The notes: generated from the sequence alone by a model not told the origin. DNA of 64,000 bases from Gp6-AA45 sp035652075 (GCA_035652075.1 DASREL010000085.1:10557-74556), one strand, 5' to 3'. Counted from the first letter of the stretch, positions 26,215 through 33,870 are shown. A program made the numbers and translations.

Positions 26215-26445
26215 CTAGTCGCCGAACTTCTCGAGGTCCTCTTCGTCGGCGCCTGGCAGCAGATCGAAGAAGGCGTCGAGACTACGGTCCAGCGCGCGGC
26301 GCAGTTGCGGAATCGTGCCGTCGAACGTGTGGAGCGTCAGGCCGGCGGAGGTGCCGTCCTTCAGTTTCAATGTCGCGTCGTCGACGCCCTTGAGCGTGTC
26401 TTCGGGGATCAATCGAACGCCGTAAACGAGCGTGTACCGAGCCAT
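26215..26445 (-). CDS. Small acidic protein, unknown function
   Basis: A 76-residue protein beginning MARYTLVYGVRLIPEDTLKG. It has a central basic stretch (LRRALDRSLDAFFDLLPG) and an acidic C-terminus (ADEEDLEKFGD). I do not recognise it. A TACAAT box (26452-26457, minus strand) sits exactly 6 nt before the ATG, which supports a real gene and start. It precedes the cation exchanger by 5 nt, so the two are probably co-transcribed, but nothing else suggests a role. Confidence 0.72.
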   Translation of the reverse strand: MARYTLVYGVRLIPEDTLKGVDDATLKLKDGTSAGLTLHTFDGTIPQLRRALDRSLDAFFDLLPGADEEDLEKFGD

Positions 26446-26451
26446 AGAGGG

Positions 26452-26457
26452 ATTGTA
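26452..26457 (-). promoter_or_regulatory. -10-like TACAAT before 76-residue gene
   Basis: TACAAT on the minus strand with a 6-nt spacer to ATG 26445. It overlaps the start of the 9-bp repeat array at 26455-26490. Confidence 0.5.
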
Positions 26458-26490
26458 GGGCAGGTAGGGCGGGCAAGGCGGGTAAGGCAG
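26455..26490. repeat. Four-copy 9-bp degenerate direct repeat
   Basis: Four adjacent 9-mers (GTAGGGCAG, GTAGGGCGG, GCAAGGCGG, GTAAGGCAG) lie between the 76-residue gene and the end of the CCA-type gene. There is no inverted arm. The unit length matches the arrays at 36467 and 51455, but the unit sequence differs. Confidence 0.75.
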
Positions 26491-26495
26491 GTGCG

Positions 26496-27869
26496 TCAAA
26501 GCATCTGTCGCGCCGCGGCGATCGCCTCGTCGAGGTCGGTGATCTTGCCATCCATCTGCTGCTCGTACACCGCTTTGATGATCTCGCCGACCCGCGGTCC
26601 GGGCTTCAACCCCAGCGCAAGCAGATGACGGCCGAGCAGAATCGGCTGCGGCGGCTTGTGCTCGACGCCCAGCGTTCGCGCCCGCTCGAGAAACCAGTCC
26701 ATCGCCGTGCAGTCGAAGGTGCCCGGCCTGCGACCTTCGCAGTCCGACTTCGCGACGCGCGCCAGCAGTTCGAGATCGACCTTGTGCGCCAGGCGGCGGA
26801 AGGCGCCGTCGCCAACCTCGTCGCGGACTTTGTACCAGGAGCCTGGTTTGAGATGCTGCGCGGTGATGCCGAGGACCTGACGCCGCACGTCGTAGCCGTC
26901 GAACGAGTGGACGTTGAGGCGATCGAGAAACGCGCTGGCCGGCGGCACGCCTTGTTCTTCGTGGTCCATGGATCGGATCCGGCCGTCGATGAACGCCGTC
27001 GTCGCAGGCTTGCCGAAGTCGTGGCACACCGCGCCGAGCATCACCGCGATCTGTTCGGGACGCGACAGGCCTTCGATGCGCTGCCGGGCCTGATCGATTA
27101 CCTGCAGCGTGTGGACCCACACGTCACCCTCGGGATGCCATTCGTGCTCCTGCTCGCATCCGACCAGCGCGAGCATTTCGGGCCACAGCTGTTCGACGAC
27201 GCCAAGATCGAGCGCAAGGGCGAAGCCGATCGAGGGCCGCTGCGCCTGCAGGAGAAGCTTTTCGACTTCGCCCCATACGCGCTCGGCCGGCAAATCGTTC
27301 AACGGAATTCGCCGACATAGATCGCGCGTCGCATCGTCGAGCGTGAACTCGAAGCGCGCGGCGAACTGGATGGCGCGCAGGACGCGCAGGCTGTCGTCGG
27401 GGAACGTTGCCGGATCGACGACGCGCAACAGCTTACGGTCGATGTCGGCGCGCCCGTGGAACGGATCGAAGTACTCGCCGGTCAGCGGATCGAACGAGAT
27501 CGCGTTGACCGTGAAGTCGCGGCGCCGGGCCGCCTCCTCGATCGACATGTCGGGATCGCCGACCACGACGAAACCTTTGTGGCCGCGGCCGGCTTTGGAG
27601 TCGCGACGGGGCAGTGAGACGTCGAGATCGCCGACCTTGTAGACCTGAAAGCTTTCGCCGACCGCTTCGACACGACCGAACGTCTCGAGCAGTGCGCGGA
27701 CACGTTCGGATGGCAGCGTGAACACCTCGAGGTCGATGTTCTTCGGCGCCTCGACGCCCATCAGCCGATCGCGTACCCAGCCGCCGACGACGAGCGCGCG
27801 TCCGCCGGCGTCGCGGACGGCGTGAGCGATCTGTGTGGCGTGGTCGAGTGGGGCCGTCACCTCTGTCAC
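26496..27869 (-). CDS. CCA-adding-type tRNA nucleotidyltransferase with HD domain
   Basis: A 457-residue class II nucleotidyltransferase. It has the head motif GGWVRDRLMG (residues 29-38), RRDFTVNAISF, the ribose/base-recognition FPDDSLRVLRAIQFAARF, and an HD phosphohydrolase domain with CHDFGKPATTAF. The metal-binding DxD appears as KNID (Asn44-Ile-Asp46), so the first catalytic Asp (D21 in E. coli) is replaced by Asn; Glu48 follows. It may still build or repair the tRNA CCA end, or be a paralogue. The tRNA in this window does not encode CCA. The start is the GTG overlapping the SDR stop (GTGA). Confidence 0.9.
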   Translation of the reverse strand: MTEVTAPLDHATQIAHAVRDAGGRALVVGGWVRDRLMGVEAPKNIDLEVFTLPSERVRALLETFGRVEAVGESFQVYKVGDLDVSLPRRDSKAGRGHKGFVVVGDPDMSIEEAARRRDFTVNAISFDPLTGEYFDPFHGRADIDRKLLRVVDPATFPDDSLRVLRAIQFAARFEFTLDDATRDLCRRIPLNDLPAERVWGEVEKLLLQAQRPSIGFALALDLGVVEQLWPEMLALVGCEQEHEWHPEGDVWVHTLQVIDQARQRIEGLSRPEQIAVMLGAVCHDFGKPATTAFIDGRIRSMDHEEQGVPPASAFLDRLNVHSFDGYDVRRQVLGITAQHLKPGSWYKVRDEVGDGAFRRLAHKVDLELLARVAKSDCEGRRPGTFDCTAMDWFLERARTLGVEHKPPQPILLGRHLLALGLKPGPRVGEIIKAVYEQQMDGKITDLDEAIAAARQML

Positions 27870-28648
27870 CGCTCCGGCTTCCGGCCGAAGCGTTTCACGA
27901 TCCGATCCGTGAAGCCTGGCGCCATCGCGTTCAACCACACGAGCATGCGCGCGTTGAAGTGCGGATAGACCTCGGGGATCGGATGTGCAATCGCGCGCGC
28001 GATCGCGTCGGCGACTGCGGACGCATCCTGACGCGGACCGAACGCGCGTTGCACATCGCTGCCCGTTTCGTGCGACATCACGTCGAAGAATTCGGTCTCG
28101 GTCGACACCGGGTAGACGATGCTGACGTGGATCGGCGATCCGGCGACCTCGGCGCGCAGGCACTCCGCCATGCCGACTTGCGCGAACTTCGTCGCCGAGT
28201 ATGCGCCCATGTACGGCACACCGCGTTTGCCGACGATCGACGAGATGACGATCAGGTGGCCGCTGTTCTGCTGCCGAAAAATGCGCAGCGCCGCGCGCGC
28301 CGAGTAGAACGTACCCATGTAGTTGATGTCCATCAGCTTCCGCATCTGGTCGTCGCTGATGTCGTCGATCGCACCGGCCACGCCGAAGCCGGCGTTGCAC
28401 ATCATCACGTCGAGACGCCCGAAGCGTTCGACGGTCGCCGCGACGAAGCGGTCCATGTCATCCGCGCGCGTCACGTCCGCGGTCATGGCCAATACCTGAC
28501 CGCCCGCCGCGACGATGTCGGCGGCCGCGGCGTCGAGCGCCGGTTTCCGCCGCGCACAGATGGCGACCTGCGCGCCGTCACGCGCCAGGCGTACGGCCGT
28601 TGCTCGCCCGATACCCGCCGACGCGCCGGTGATGGCGATGACACGCAT
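27866..28648 (-). CDS. SDR family NAD(P)-dependent oxidoreductase
   Basis: A 260-residue classical short-chain dehydrogenase: AITGASAGIGRATAVRLA (TGxxxGxG), CNAGFGVAG (NAG), catalytic Ser in VISSIVG and YSATKFAQVG (YxxxK). The substrate cannot be inferred. A TAAACT box (28655-28660, minus strand) is 6 nt before the ATG. It overlaps the CCA-type gene by GTGA, so the two are coupled, an arrangement with no obvious metabolic logic. Confidence 0.93.
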   Translation of the reverse strand: MRVIAITGASAGIGRATAVRLARDGAQVAICARRKPALDAAAADIVAAGGQVLAMTADVTRADDMDRFVAATVERFGRLDVMMCNAGFGVAGAIDDISDDQMRKLMDINYMGTFYSARAALRIFRQQNSGHLIVISSIVGKRGVPYMGAYSATKFAQVGMAECLRAEVAGSPIHVSIVYPVSTETEFFDVMSHETGSDVQRAFGPRQDASAVADAIARAIAHPIPEVYPHFNARMLVWLNAMAPGFTDRIVKRFGRKPER

Positions 28649-28654
28649 AAGAAC

Positions 28655-28660
28655 AGTTTA
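28655..28660 (-). promoter_or_regulatory. -10-like TAAACT before SDR gene
   Basis: TAAACT on the minus strand with a 6-nt spacer to ATG 28648; no Shine-Dalgarno between. Confidence 0.5.
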
Positions 28661-28672
28661 CAGGTGGCGGTT

Positions 28673-28764
28673 GCAGTTAGCAGTTAGCAGTTGGCAGTTA
28701 GCAGTTGGCAGTTGCAGTTGGCAGTTGCAGCGCAGTTCTCCCTGCCAACTGCACCTGGCAACTG
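28673..28764. repeat. 7-bp degenerate repeat array with inverted arm
   Basis: About nine tandem units of GCAGTTA/GCAGTTG occupy 28673-28737. They are followed by an inverted arm at 28743-28764 (TGCCAACTGC, CTGGCAACTG), so the transcript can fold into a long imperfect hairpin. The array fills the gap between the divergent SDR and M20 genes and ends on the base before the M20 -10 box. Confidence 0.85.
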
Positions 28765-28770
28765 TAGACT
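28765..28770 (+). promoter_or_regulatory. -10-like TAGACT before M20 peptidase
   Basis: TAGACT ends 6 nt before GTG 28777. It directly abuts the inverted repeat array. Confidence 0.5.
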
Positions 28771-28776
28771 GTCCTC

Positions 28777-29931
28777 GTGGATCCCGCCATCGCGCTGCTG
28801 AAGAAACTCGTCGCCATCAACTCGATCAACCCCACTCTCGTGCCGGGGGCACCCGGCGAAGCGGCGATCGCGGACGCGATTGCCGATCACTTGCGCCGCA
28901 TCGGGCTGAGTGTCACCGTGCAACTCGTCGCCGACGGCCGCCCGAACGTGATCGGTGTGCTCGAGGGGAAACAGCCAGGCCCGGCGCTGATGTTCTGCGG
29001 GCACACTGATACGGTCGGCGTCACCGGCATGCGGGCGCCGTTCGATCCGATCGAGCGGGACGGCAAACTCTTCGGGCGCGGATCGCAGGACATGAAAGCC
29101 GGTGTCGCCGCGATGATCGACGCCGCGCGCGTGGTCGCCGAACGGGGACTCGCGGCGGGACGTGTGATTGTTGCCGCCGTCGTCGACGAGGAGCACTCGA
29201 GCATCGGCGCCGACGCGCTCGTCGCGCAGTGGAGCGCCGATGCGGCGGTCGTGACGGAGCCGACCGATCTCGACATCGCGGTCGGCCACAAAGGTTTTGC
29301 GTGGGTCGAAGTCGAAGTGTTCGGCAAGGCGGCGCACGGCAGCCGGCCGCGCGACGGGGAAGACGCCATCCTGCGGCTTGGTCGCGTCCTGTCGCGGCTC
29401 GAAGATCTCGATCGCGCGCTGCAGTCTCGTCCTCCGCATCCGCTCGTCGGGACCGGATCGCTGCACGCGTCGTTCATCGAAGGGGGCCGCGAGTTGAGCA
29501 GCTATCCCGATCGCGCGATGTTGCAGTTGGAACGGCGTTCGCTGCCGGACGAGCCGGAGTCGCAGGCGCTGACAGAAGTGAAACGAATCCTGGATCAGTT
29601 GCGCGCAATCGATCCGACGTTTCGCGGCGATGCCCGCGCGTTGTTCAGTCGGCCGGCGTACGAGATCCGCGCGGATCACGATCTTCCGGCGACACTGGCT
29701 GCATCAATTGCCGCCGTGGGCGGCGCGACGAAAATTGTCGGCGCGAGTTTCTGGGCGGACAGCGCGGTATTGGGACAGGCCGGCATTCCCGCGGTGCTCT
29801 TCGGACCAGGCGGCGCGGGGCTGCACTCGACCGAAGAGTACGTCAACGTCGCAGACGTGTTGATGTGCAGGGACGCGCTGGTGGAGATGACGAAACGTTT
29901 TTGTGAATCGCCGCGCCCGGGTCGAGCCTGA
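28777..29931 (+). CDS. M20 family metallopeptidase (ArgE/DapE type)
   Basis: A 384-residue two-zinc hydrolase. FCGHTDTVGV supplies the first His and Asp, SQDMKAGVAAMIDAA the bridging Asp, VVDEEHSSIGADALV the catalytic Glu pair, then a dimerisation domain (VGHKGFAWVEVEVFGKAAHGS) and GLHSTEEYVNV with the last His. It removes acyl groups or cleaves dipeptide-like amides; ArgE, DapE and general aminoacylases cannot be separated by eye. The start is GTG 28777. The stop codon is embedded in a large hairpin. Confidence 0.93.
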   Translation: MDPAIALLKKLVAINSINPTLVPGAPGEAAIADAIADHLRRIGLSVTVQLVADGRPNVIGVLEGKQPGPALMFCGHTDTVGVTGMRAPFDPIERDGKLFGRGSQDMKAGVAAMIDAARVVAERGLAAGRVIVAAVVDEEHSSIGADALVAQWSADAAVVTEPTDLDIAVGHKGFAWVEVEVFGKAAHGSRPRDGEDAILRLGRVLSRLEDLDRALQSRPPHPLVGTGSLHASFIEGGRELSSYPDRAMLQLERRSLPDEPESQALTEVKRILDQLRAIDPTFRGDARALFSRPAYEIRADHDLPATLAASIAAVGGATKIVGASFWADSAVLGQAGIPAVLFGPGGAGLHSTEEYVNVADVLMCRDALVEMTKRFCESPRPGRA

Positions 29932-29969
29932 GAGCAACTCGTGTTGCTCTCTCGGGCTCGGATACCCGG
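29917..29969 (+). terminator. Long interrupted hairpin over the M20 stop codon
   Basis: Three paired blocks (CCGGGT/ACCCGG, CGAGCC/GGCTCG and a perfect GAGAGCAAC/GTTGCTCTC) close on a TCGT loop. The M20 TGA (29929-29931) lies in the left arm. No U-rich tract follows, so it is not a standard intrinsic terminator. It could stabilise the 3' end or act through other factors. Confidence 0.65.
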
Positions 29970-30009
29970 CGCGTTATGCTCGGTATCGGCGTGCGCCTGT
30001 CGGGATCGA

Positions 30010-30294
30010 CTACGCGATCCGACGCGCACTGACGAGTTTCGGACGGATGATCGCGTGACGCCGTGCGTCGCCGCGCACGGTGACGGTCGGCGGCGCTTCG
30101 TTCAAATCCCAGCCACTGGTTTCGTGTCCGCACGAAACGCAACGCAGAAACATCCGATCCTGCTCGAACTGCAACATCGTGTCGTGGCCGTGCAGGCCGC
30201 AGAACAATTGGCGCAGCCGCTCCATGAACCGTCCGCCGAAACCAACTTCGACGTGAATGGTGTCGGCCGCGTGCAAGCCCTCGGTGGTAACCAT
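30010..30294 (-). CDS. Small Cys/His protein, putative zinc ribbon
   Basis: A 94-residue protein. Its middle holds FCGLHGHDTMLQFEQDRMFLRCVSCGHETSGWDL, giving Cys-x2-His-x-His and CVSCGH groups spaced like a small metal-binding ribbon. The C-terminus is basic (VRGDARRHAIIRPKLVSARRIA). I know no named family. GGAG about 8 nt before ATG 30294 supports this start and a leadered transcript. It is a single gene. Confidence 0.78.
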   Translation of the reverse strand: MVTTEGLHAADTIHVEVGFGGRFMERLRQLFCGLHGHDTMLQFEQDRMFLRCVSCGHETSGWDLNEAPPTVTVRGDARRHAIIRPKLVSARRIA

Positions 30295-30490
30295 TTCTCC
30301 TGCTCCTCCCGCCGTAACGGGTCCCACTGATAAGGACGCCGTCGGCCCTCCGTCCGGTTCAGGTGACTTCAAGAGCCGTGCCGTGCTGAGCCTTTTGGGT
30401 GTAAGTGCTGGAGTACTGAGGAGTTCTGCGACGAGAGCTGATCGGCGAGCTGGACTGTATTGTGTCTGCGGTGGGAACAGTGGAACTCGA
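30295..30490. other. Intergenic region, no gene seen
   Basis: These 196 bases between the small Cys/His gene and the proline dehydrogenase gene hold no convincing reading frame. A short stretch at 30399-30427 (AGTGCTG, AGTACTG, GAGTTCTG) looks like a decayed copy of the 7-9 bp repeat arrays seen elsewhere. Confidence 0.5.
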
Positions 30491-31429
30491 CTACCCACTT
30501 TCACCCAATACGCTGCGTACGACGAACATGACGTTGGCGGGTCGCTCGCCGAGGCGTCGCATGAAATAAGGAAACCACTCGCGTCCAAACGGAATGTACA
30601 CGCGGACGCGATAGCCGTCTCGAACCAACGCTGACTGCAAGTCGCGGCGAACGCCGTACAACATTTGAAATTCGAAACGATCCGGCGCCACACCATGCTC
30701 GTGTGCATACGTACGCGCCAGCTCGATCATCTTCGGGTCATGCGTCGCAATCGCCGGATAGTGTCCGTCGACGAGCAGTGACTTCATCATGCGCGCGTAC
30801 GCGGCGTCGACGTCCGCCTTCTTCTGGTACGCGACATTTTTCGGTTCCTTGTACGCGCCCTTGACGAGGCGCACGCGCGCGCCCATCGCGTTCAACGCTT
30901 TCAGATCCGCTTCGCTGCGATACAGCGCCGACTGCAGGACGACGCCCATCGCACGATGTCCCTGATGCCAGAGCGTCTCGAAGATGTCGAGCGTCACTTG
31001 CGTGTACGGCGAGTTCTCCATGTCGATGCGGATGAAGAAGCCCGCCGGTTCGACGCGCTCGAGGATCTTTCGCAAGTTGTCGACGCAACTGGCGCGATCG
31101 ACATCGAGCCCAAGCTGCGTCAGCTTGAGCGAGAGATTGCGCTCGATGCCGGATGCGATCACGGTGTCGGCGACGCGCAGGTAGGCCTTCGTCGCGACAT
31201 CCGCTTCTTCGAGGTTCGTCACGCTCTCGCCGAGCAGGTCGAGCGTCTCGGTCATGTTGCGCGTTTCGACGACACGGGCGGCCTCGATCGCTTCCTGCAC
31301 CGTCTCGCCGGCGATGAAGCGGCGCGCAAAGCTGGTTGGGCGCCGCATGCCGTATCGGGACGCGAGCTTTTTCAGCGTGCGACTATGCGCGAGGCTGTGG
31401 AAGAAGGCTTTCGACGCGGTATCGAGCAT
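30491..31429 (-). CDS. putA: Proline dehydrogenase
   Basis: A 312-residue FAD-dependent TIM-barrel enzyme that oxidises proline to pyrroline-5-carboxylate. It shows IRIDMENSPYTQVTLDIF, VRLVKGAYKEPKNVAYQKK, FEFQMLYGVRRDLQ and the substrate-binding VRVYIPFGREWFPYFMRRLGERP. It is the monofunctional PRODH type (PruA domain absent), so a separate P5C dehydrogenase is needed and is not in this window. Four bases separate it from the upstream acyltransferase gene, which implies co-transcription. Confidence 0.95.
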   Translation of the reverse strand: MLDTASKAFFHSLAHSRTLKKLASRYGMRRPTSFARRFIAGETVQEAIEAARVVETRNMTETLDLLGESVTNLEEADVATKAYLRVADTVIASGIERNLSLKLTQLGLDVDRASCVDNLRKILERVEPAGFFIRIDMENSPYTQVTLDIFETLWHQGHRAMGVVLQSALYRSEADLKALNAMGARVRLVKGAYKEPKNVAYQKKADVDAAYARMMKSLLVDGHYPAIATHDPKMIELARTYAHEHGVAPDRFEFQMLYGVRRDLQSALVRDGYRVRVYIPFGREWFPYFMRRLGERPANVMFVVRSVLGESG

Positions 31430-31433
31430 TCAA

Positions 31434-32522
31434 TCAATGCGGCCGGCCGGGGGTAGTCAAGAGGTGTCCGATCGTGCGCGCGTAGTACCGAAGCACGGTT
31501 CGTTCCCGAACGCGGAACCGTCCGCGTTCGGAGACGATGATCCCGCGCGTCTCGAGGGCCTCGGCCGCTTCGTCGATCGCTTGTCGCCCGCTGGTGACGC
31601 CGAGGTTCGCGCGTCGCGCCGCCAGCTCGTCGATGAGGCGGTCGATCCGTGATTCGAGATCGCGTCTGGTGATTGACGGCCGCATCGCCGCGGCAAACAC
31701 CGCCGTCGGCAGAACTTTGTACAGCGCGCCGATGCGCGCGCGCAGGAGACGCGCCAGTTCGAGGACGTCGGTCCGCGACTGGCCGTCGTGATCGCCCGCA
31801 GGAATCGGTGCGCCGAACGTCACGAAGGCGCGCGATCGATAGCCCACCGCATAGCGCACCATTTCCGCCAGCTCGCGTGTGAACGGCCGCTGCCGTTTCT
31901 TCACCTGCTGATGCGCGAGGATGTGATCCTCGAGCACGAAGTCGTACGCGATGGCGACGGGGATGATCACCAGGTCCGGGCAGCCCGCGCTGAGCGCCGC
32001 GTGCAGCAGTCCGGTCTTCGCCGGCTTCAACTCGCCGCTGTAGCTACGTCCGCCCTCCGGATAGAAGAACAGATCCTGCTTCTTCAGAATCTCGGACACG
32101 TACGCTTTCAGCGTGCTGAGGTACGCCGGATCCTTCGTGTTGCGGCGAATCGGAATCGCGCCGGTGATGTGTTTGTGCAGCAACCCGAGCGGTCCGCCGA
32201 ACAAGTTGATGCCCGCGGCGATCAGCGGCGGACGGATGTGATTGTCGTCGAGCACTAACGGCTCGACGAGATAGTCGGTGTGACTTTTGTGGTTCGAGGC
32301 GTAGACGATGCGGTGGCTGCGAACGGCGCCGGTGACGTGGTGCAGGTTCTCGTGCTTGCGTTCGATCTTGCGCAGAATCGGATAGAGCGGATGCTGCAGC
32401 GCCCGATAAATCGGATACCGCTGCGTCGTCCGCAACTCGTCGAGGTACGCGTTCACCTTCTCGCGCGGATATTTCAGAACGTCTTCGCGCGCGAGCACGG
32501 CTTGAGAAATATCGTCGTGCAT
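31434..32522 (-). CDS. PlsB-like glycerol-3-phosphate acyltransferase family protein
   Basis: A 362-residue acyltransferase with SNHKSHTDYLVEPLVL (HxxxxD), a GPLGLLHKHITGAIPIRR segment, FYPEGGRSYSGELKPAK and VIIPVAIAYD, the four blocks of the GPAT/DHAPAT group. It is much shorter than E. coli PlsB (about 800 residues) and lacks an obvious membrane anchor. It would acylate glycerol-3-phosphate or a related acceptor for phospholipid synthesis. A TATAGT box (32537-32542, minus strand) lies 14 nt before the ATG. Confidence 0.88.
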   Translation of the reverse strand: MHDDISQAVLAREDVLKYPREKVNAYLDELRTTQRYPIYRALQHPLYPILRKIERKHENLHHVTGAVRSHRIVYASNHKSHTDYLVEPLVLDDNHIRPPLIAAGINLFGGPLGLLHKHITGAIPIRRNTKDPAYLSTLKAYVSEILKKQDLFFYPEGGRSYSGELKPAKTGLLHAALSAGCPDLVIIPVAIAYDFVLEDHILAHQQVKKRQRPFTRELAEMVRYAVGYRSRAFVTFGAPIPAGDHDGQSRTDVLELARLLRARIGALYKVLPTAVFAAAMRPSITRRDLESRIDRLIDELAARRANLGVTSGRQAIDEAAEALETRGIIVSERGRFRVRERTVLRYYARTIGHLLTTPGRPH

Positions 32523-32550
32523 GAACCGTCGGGGCGACTATAGCACGCGC

Positions 32551-32574
32551 AGCAGGCCTGACGGGCTGCGCTAC
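32551..32574. repeat. Second copy of the stop-codon hairpin
   Basis: GCAGGCC-TGAC-GGGCTGC (32552-32569; one mismatch in the stem) followed by GCTAC, the same element as at 24353-24375. The CTA at 32571-32573 is the TAG stop of the isocitrate dehydrogenase gene, just as the other copy carries the clpP stop. Confidence 0.7.
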
Positions 32575-33569
32575 AGGGCCTGACAAATCGCGTCCGCAAA
32601 CTCCAACGTGGATCCCGTACCACCGAGATCGCGTGTGCGGACGACGCCCGCGCTGAGGACGCTGTCGAGCGCGCGCATGATGCGCGTCGCCGCCTCATGC
32701 TCGTCGATGTGCTGCAGCATGAGGACTGCAGACAACAGCAGCGCCGTCGGGTTCGCCAGTTGTTGCCCCGCGATGTCGGGCGCGCTGCCGTGCACCGCTT
32801 CGAACACCGAGGCCTCGGTTCCGATGTTGGCGGCGCCGACGACACCGAGGCCGCCCACGAGGCCCGCGCACAGATCCGAGACGATGTCGCCGTACAGGTT
32901 CGGCAGGAGGAGCACGTCGAACTGCGACGGGTTGACGACGAGGTGCATGCACGCCGCGTCGACGATCCGCTCGTCGTACTTGATGTCGGGGTACTCGCGC
33001 GCGACGCGACGGGCGCATTCGAGAAACAGCCCGTCGCTCAACTTCATGATGTTCGCTTTGTGGATCGACGTCACGCGCTTGCGTCCGTGTTTTCGCGCGT
33101 GCGCGAACGCGAACTGCGCGACGCGCGTCGACGCCTTCTCGGTAATGATCTTCAAGCTCTCGACGACGCCCGGCACCACTTGATGTTCGAGGCCGGCGTA
33201 GAGGTCCTCGGTATTTTCGCGGACGATGACCAGATCGACGTTCTCGAACCGCGTCTTGACGCCGGAGAGATTTCCCACCGGGCGCAGGTTCGCATAGAGA
33301 TCGAGCGCCTTTCGCAGTCCGACGTTGACGCTCGTGAAGCCTTGCCCTATCGGCGTCGTTACCGGTCCCTTCAGCGCGACTTTGTTGCGGCGGACCGAAT
33401 CGATCAAGTCCATGGGCAGCGTTTGACCGGTGCGTTCCACCGCGAGCAAGCCGGCGTCGTGTTGCTCCCATTCGATCGAGACGCCGGTCGCGTGGAGGAT
33501 GCGAACGACCGCGTCGGTGACTTCGGGTCCGATGCCGTCGCCGGGAATCAGGGTAATGGTGTGCTTCAT
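32571..33569 (-). CDS. NAD-type isocitrate dehydrogenase (IDH/IMDH family)
   Basis: A 332-residue beta-decarboxylating dehydrogenase. It starts with HTITLIPGDGIGPEVTDA and contains VIVRENTEDLYAGLEHQV, the segment that separates isocitrate from isopropylmalate enzymes. IHKANIMKLSDGLFLE, NLYGDIVSDLCAGLVGGLG and VHGSAPDIAGQQLANP complete the active site. The length matches NAD-IDH rather than NADP-IDH. It converts isocitrate to 2-oxoglutarate in the TCA cycle. The ATG overlaps the stop of an upstream 94-residue membrane protein by ATGA. Confidence 0.93.
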   Translation of the reverse strand: MKHTITLIPGDGIGPEVTDAVVRILHATGVSIEWEQHDAGLLAVERTGQTLPMDLIDSVRRNKVALKGPVTTPIGQGFTSVNVGLRKALDLYANLRPVGNLSGVKTRFENVDLVIVRENTEDLYAGLEHQVVPGVVESLKIITEKASTRVAQFAFAHARKHGRKRVTSIHKANIMKLSDGLFLECARRVAREYPDIKYDERIVDAACMHLVVNPSQFDVLLLPNLYGDIVSDLCAGLVGGLGVVGAANIGTEASVFEAVHGSAPDIAGQQLANPTALLLSAVLMLQHIDEHEAATRIMRALDSVLSAGVVRTRDLGGTGSTLEFADAICQAL

Positions 33570-33850
33570 TCGTAGACGTACCAGAACAGGAGAACGGCGC
33601 CGACGGCCAGCGTCACGATCGGTGTGCCGATGACCGTGGAAACGATCATGAGCACGGCCAGCGCCGCCCGCGGCACGAATGCGCGCGGCGGCGGACCGAC
33701 GAACTTCATCACGAACAGGCCGAGCAGCACGACGCCGCCGCACACCAGCGGGGTCGACCACTTCGCGAGTGCCCCAGCGGCAACGACGTTGAGCAGCGCC
33801 CCAATCCAGAAGACGAGCGCCGCCAGCGCGGCATACCGAACCGCGACCAT
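33566..33850 (-). CDS. Small membrane protein, three helices, unknown function
   Basis: A 94-residue very hydrophobic protein with helices at about residues 5-27, 33-52 and 62-92 and a short PPPRAF loop. I recognise no family. It is translationally coupled to isocitrate dehydrogenase by ATGA, so expression of the two is tied. It diverges from the 33871 gene across a 20-bp gap that holds one AT-rich island. Confidence 0.75.
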   Translation of the reverse strand: MVAVRYAALAALVFWIGALLNVVAAGALAKWSTPLVCGGVVLLGLFVMKFVGPPPRAFVPRAALAVLMIVSTVIGTPIVTLAVGAVLLFWYVYE

Positions 33851-33855
33851 CCCAC

Positions 33856-33861
33856 TATTAT
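33856..33861 (+). promoter_or_regulatory. -10-like TATTAT in a 20-bp divergent gap
   Basis: TATTAT ends 9 nt before TTG 33871. On the minus strand the same island reads AATAAT, 5 nt before the ATG at 33850. The gap is too short for two independent promoters outside coding sequence. Confidence 0.45.
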
Positions 33862-33870
33862 TGCAGTGAT

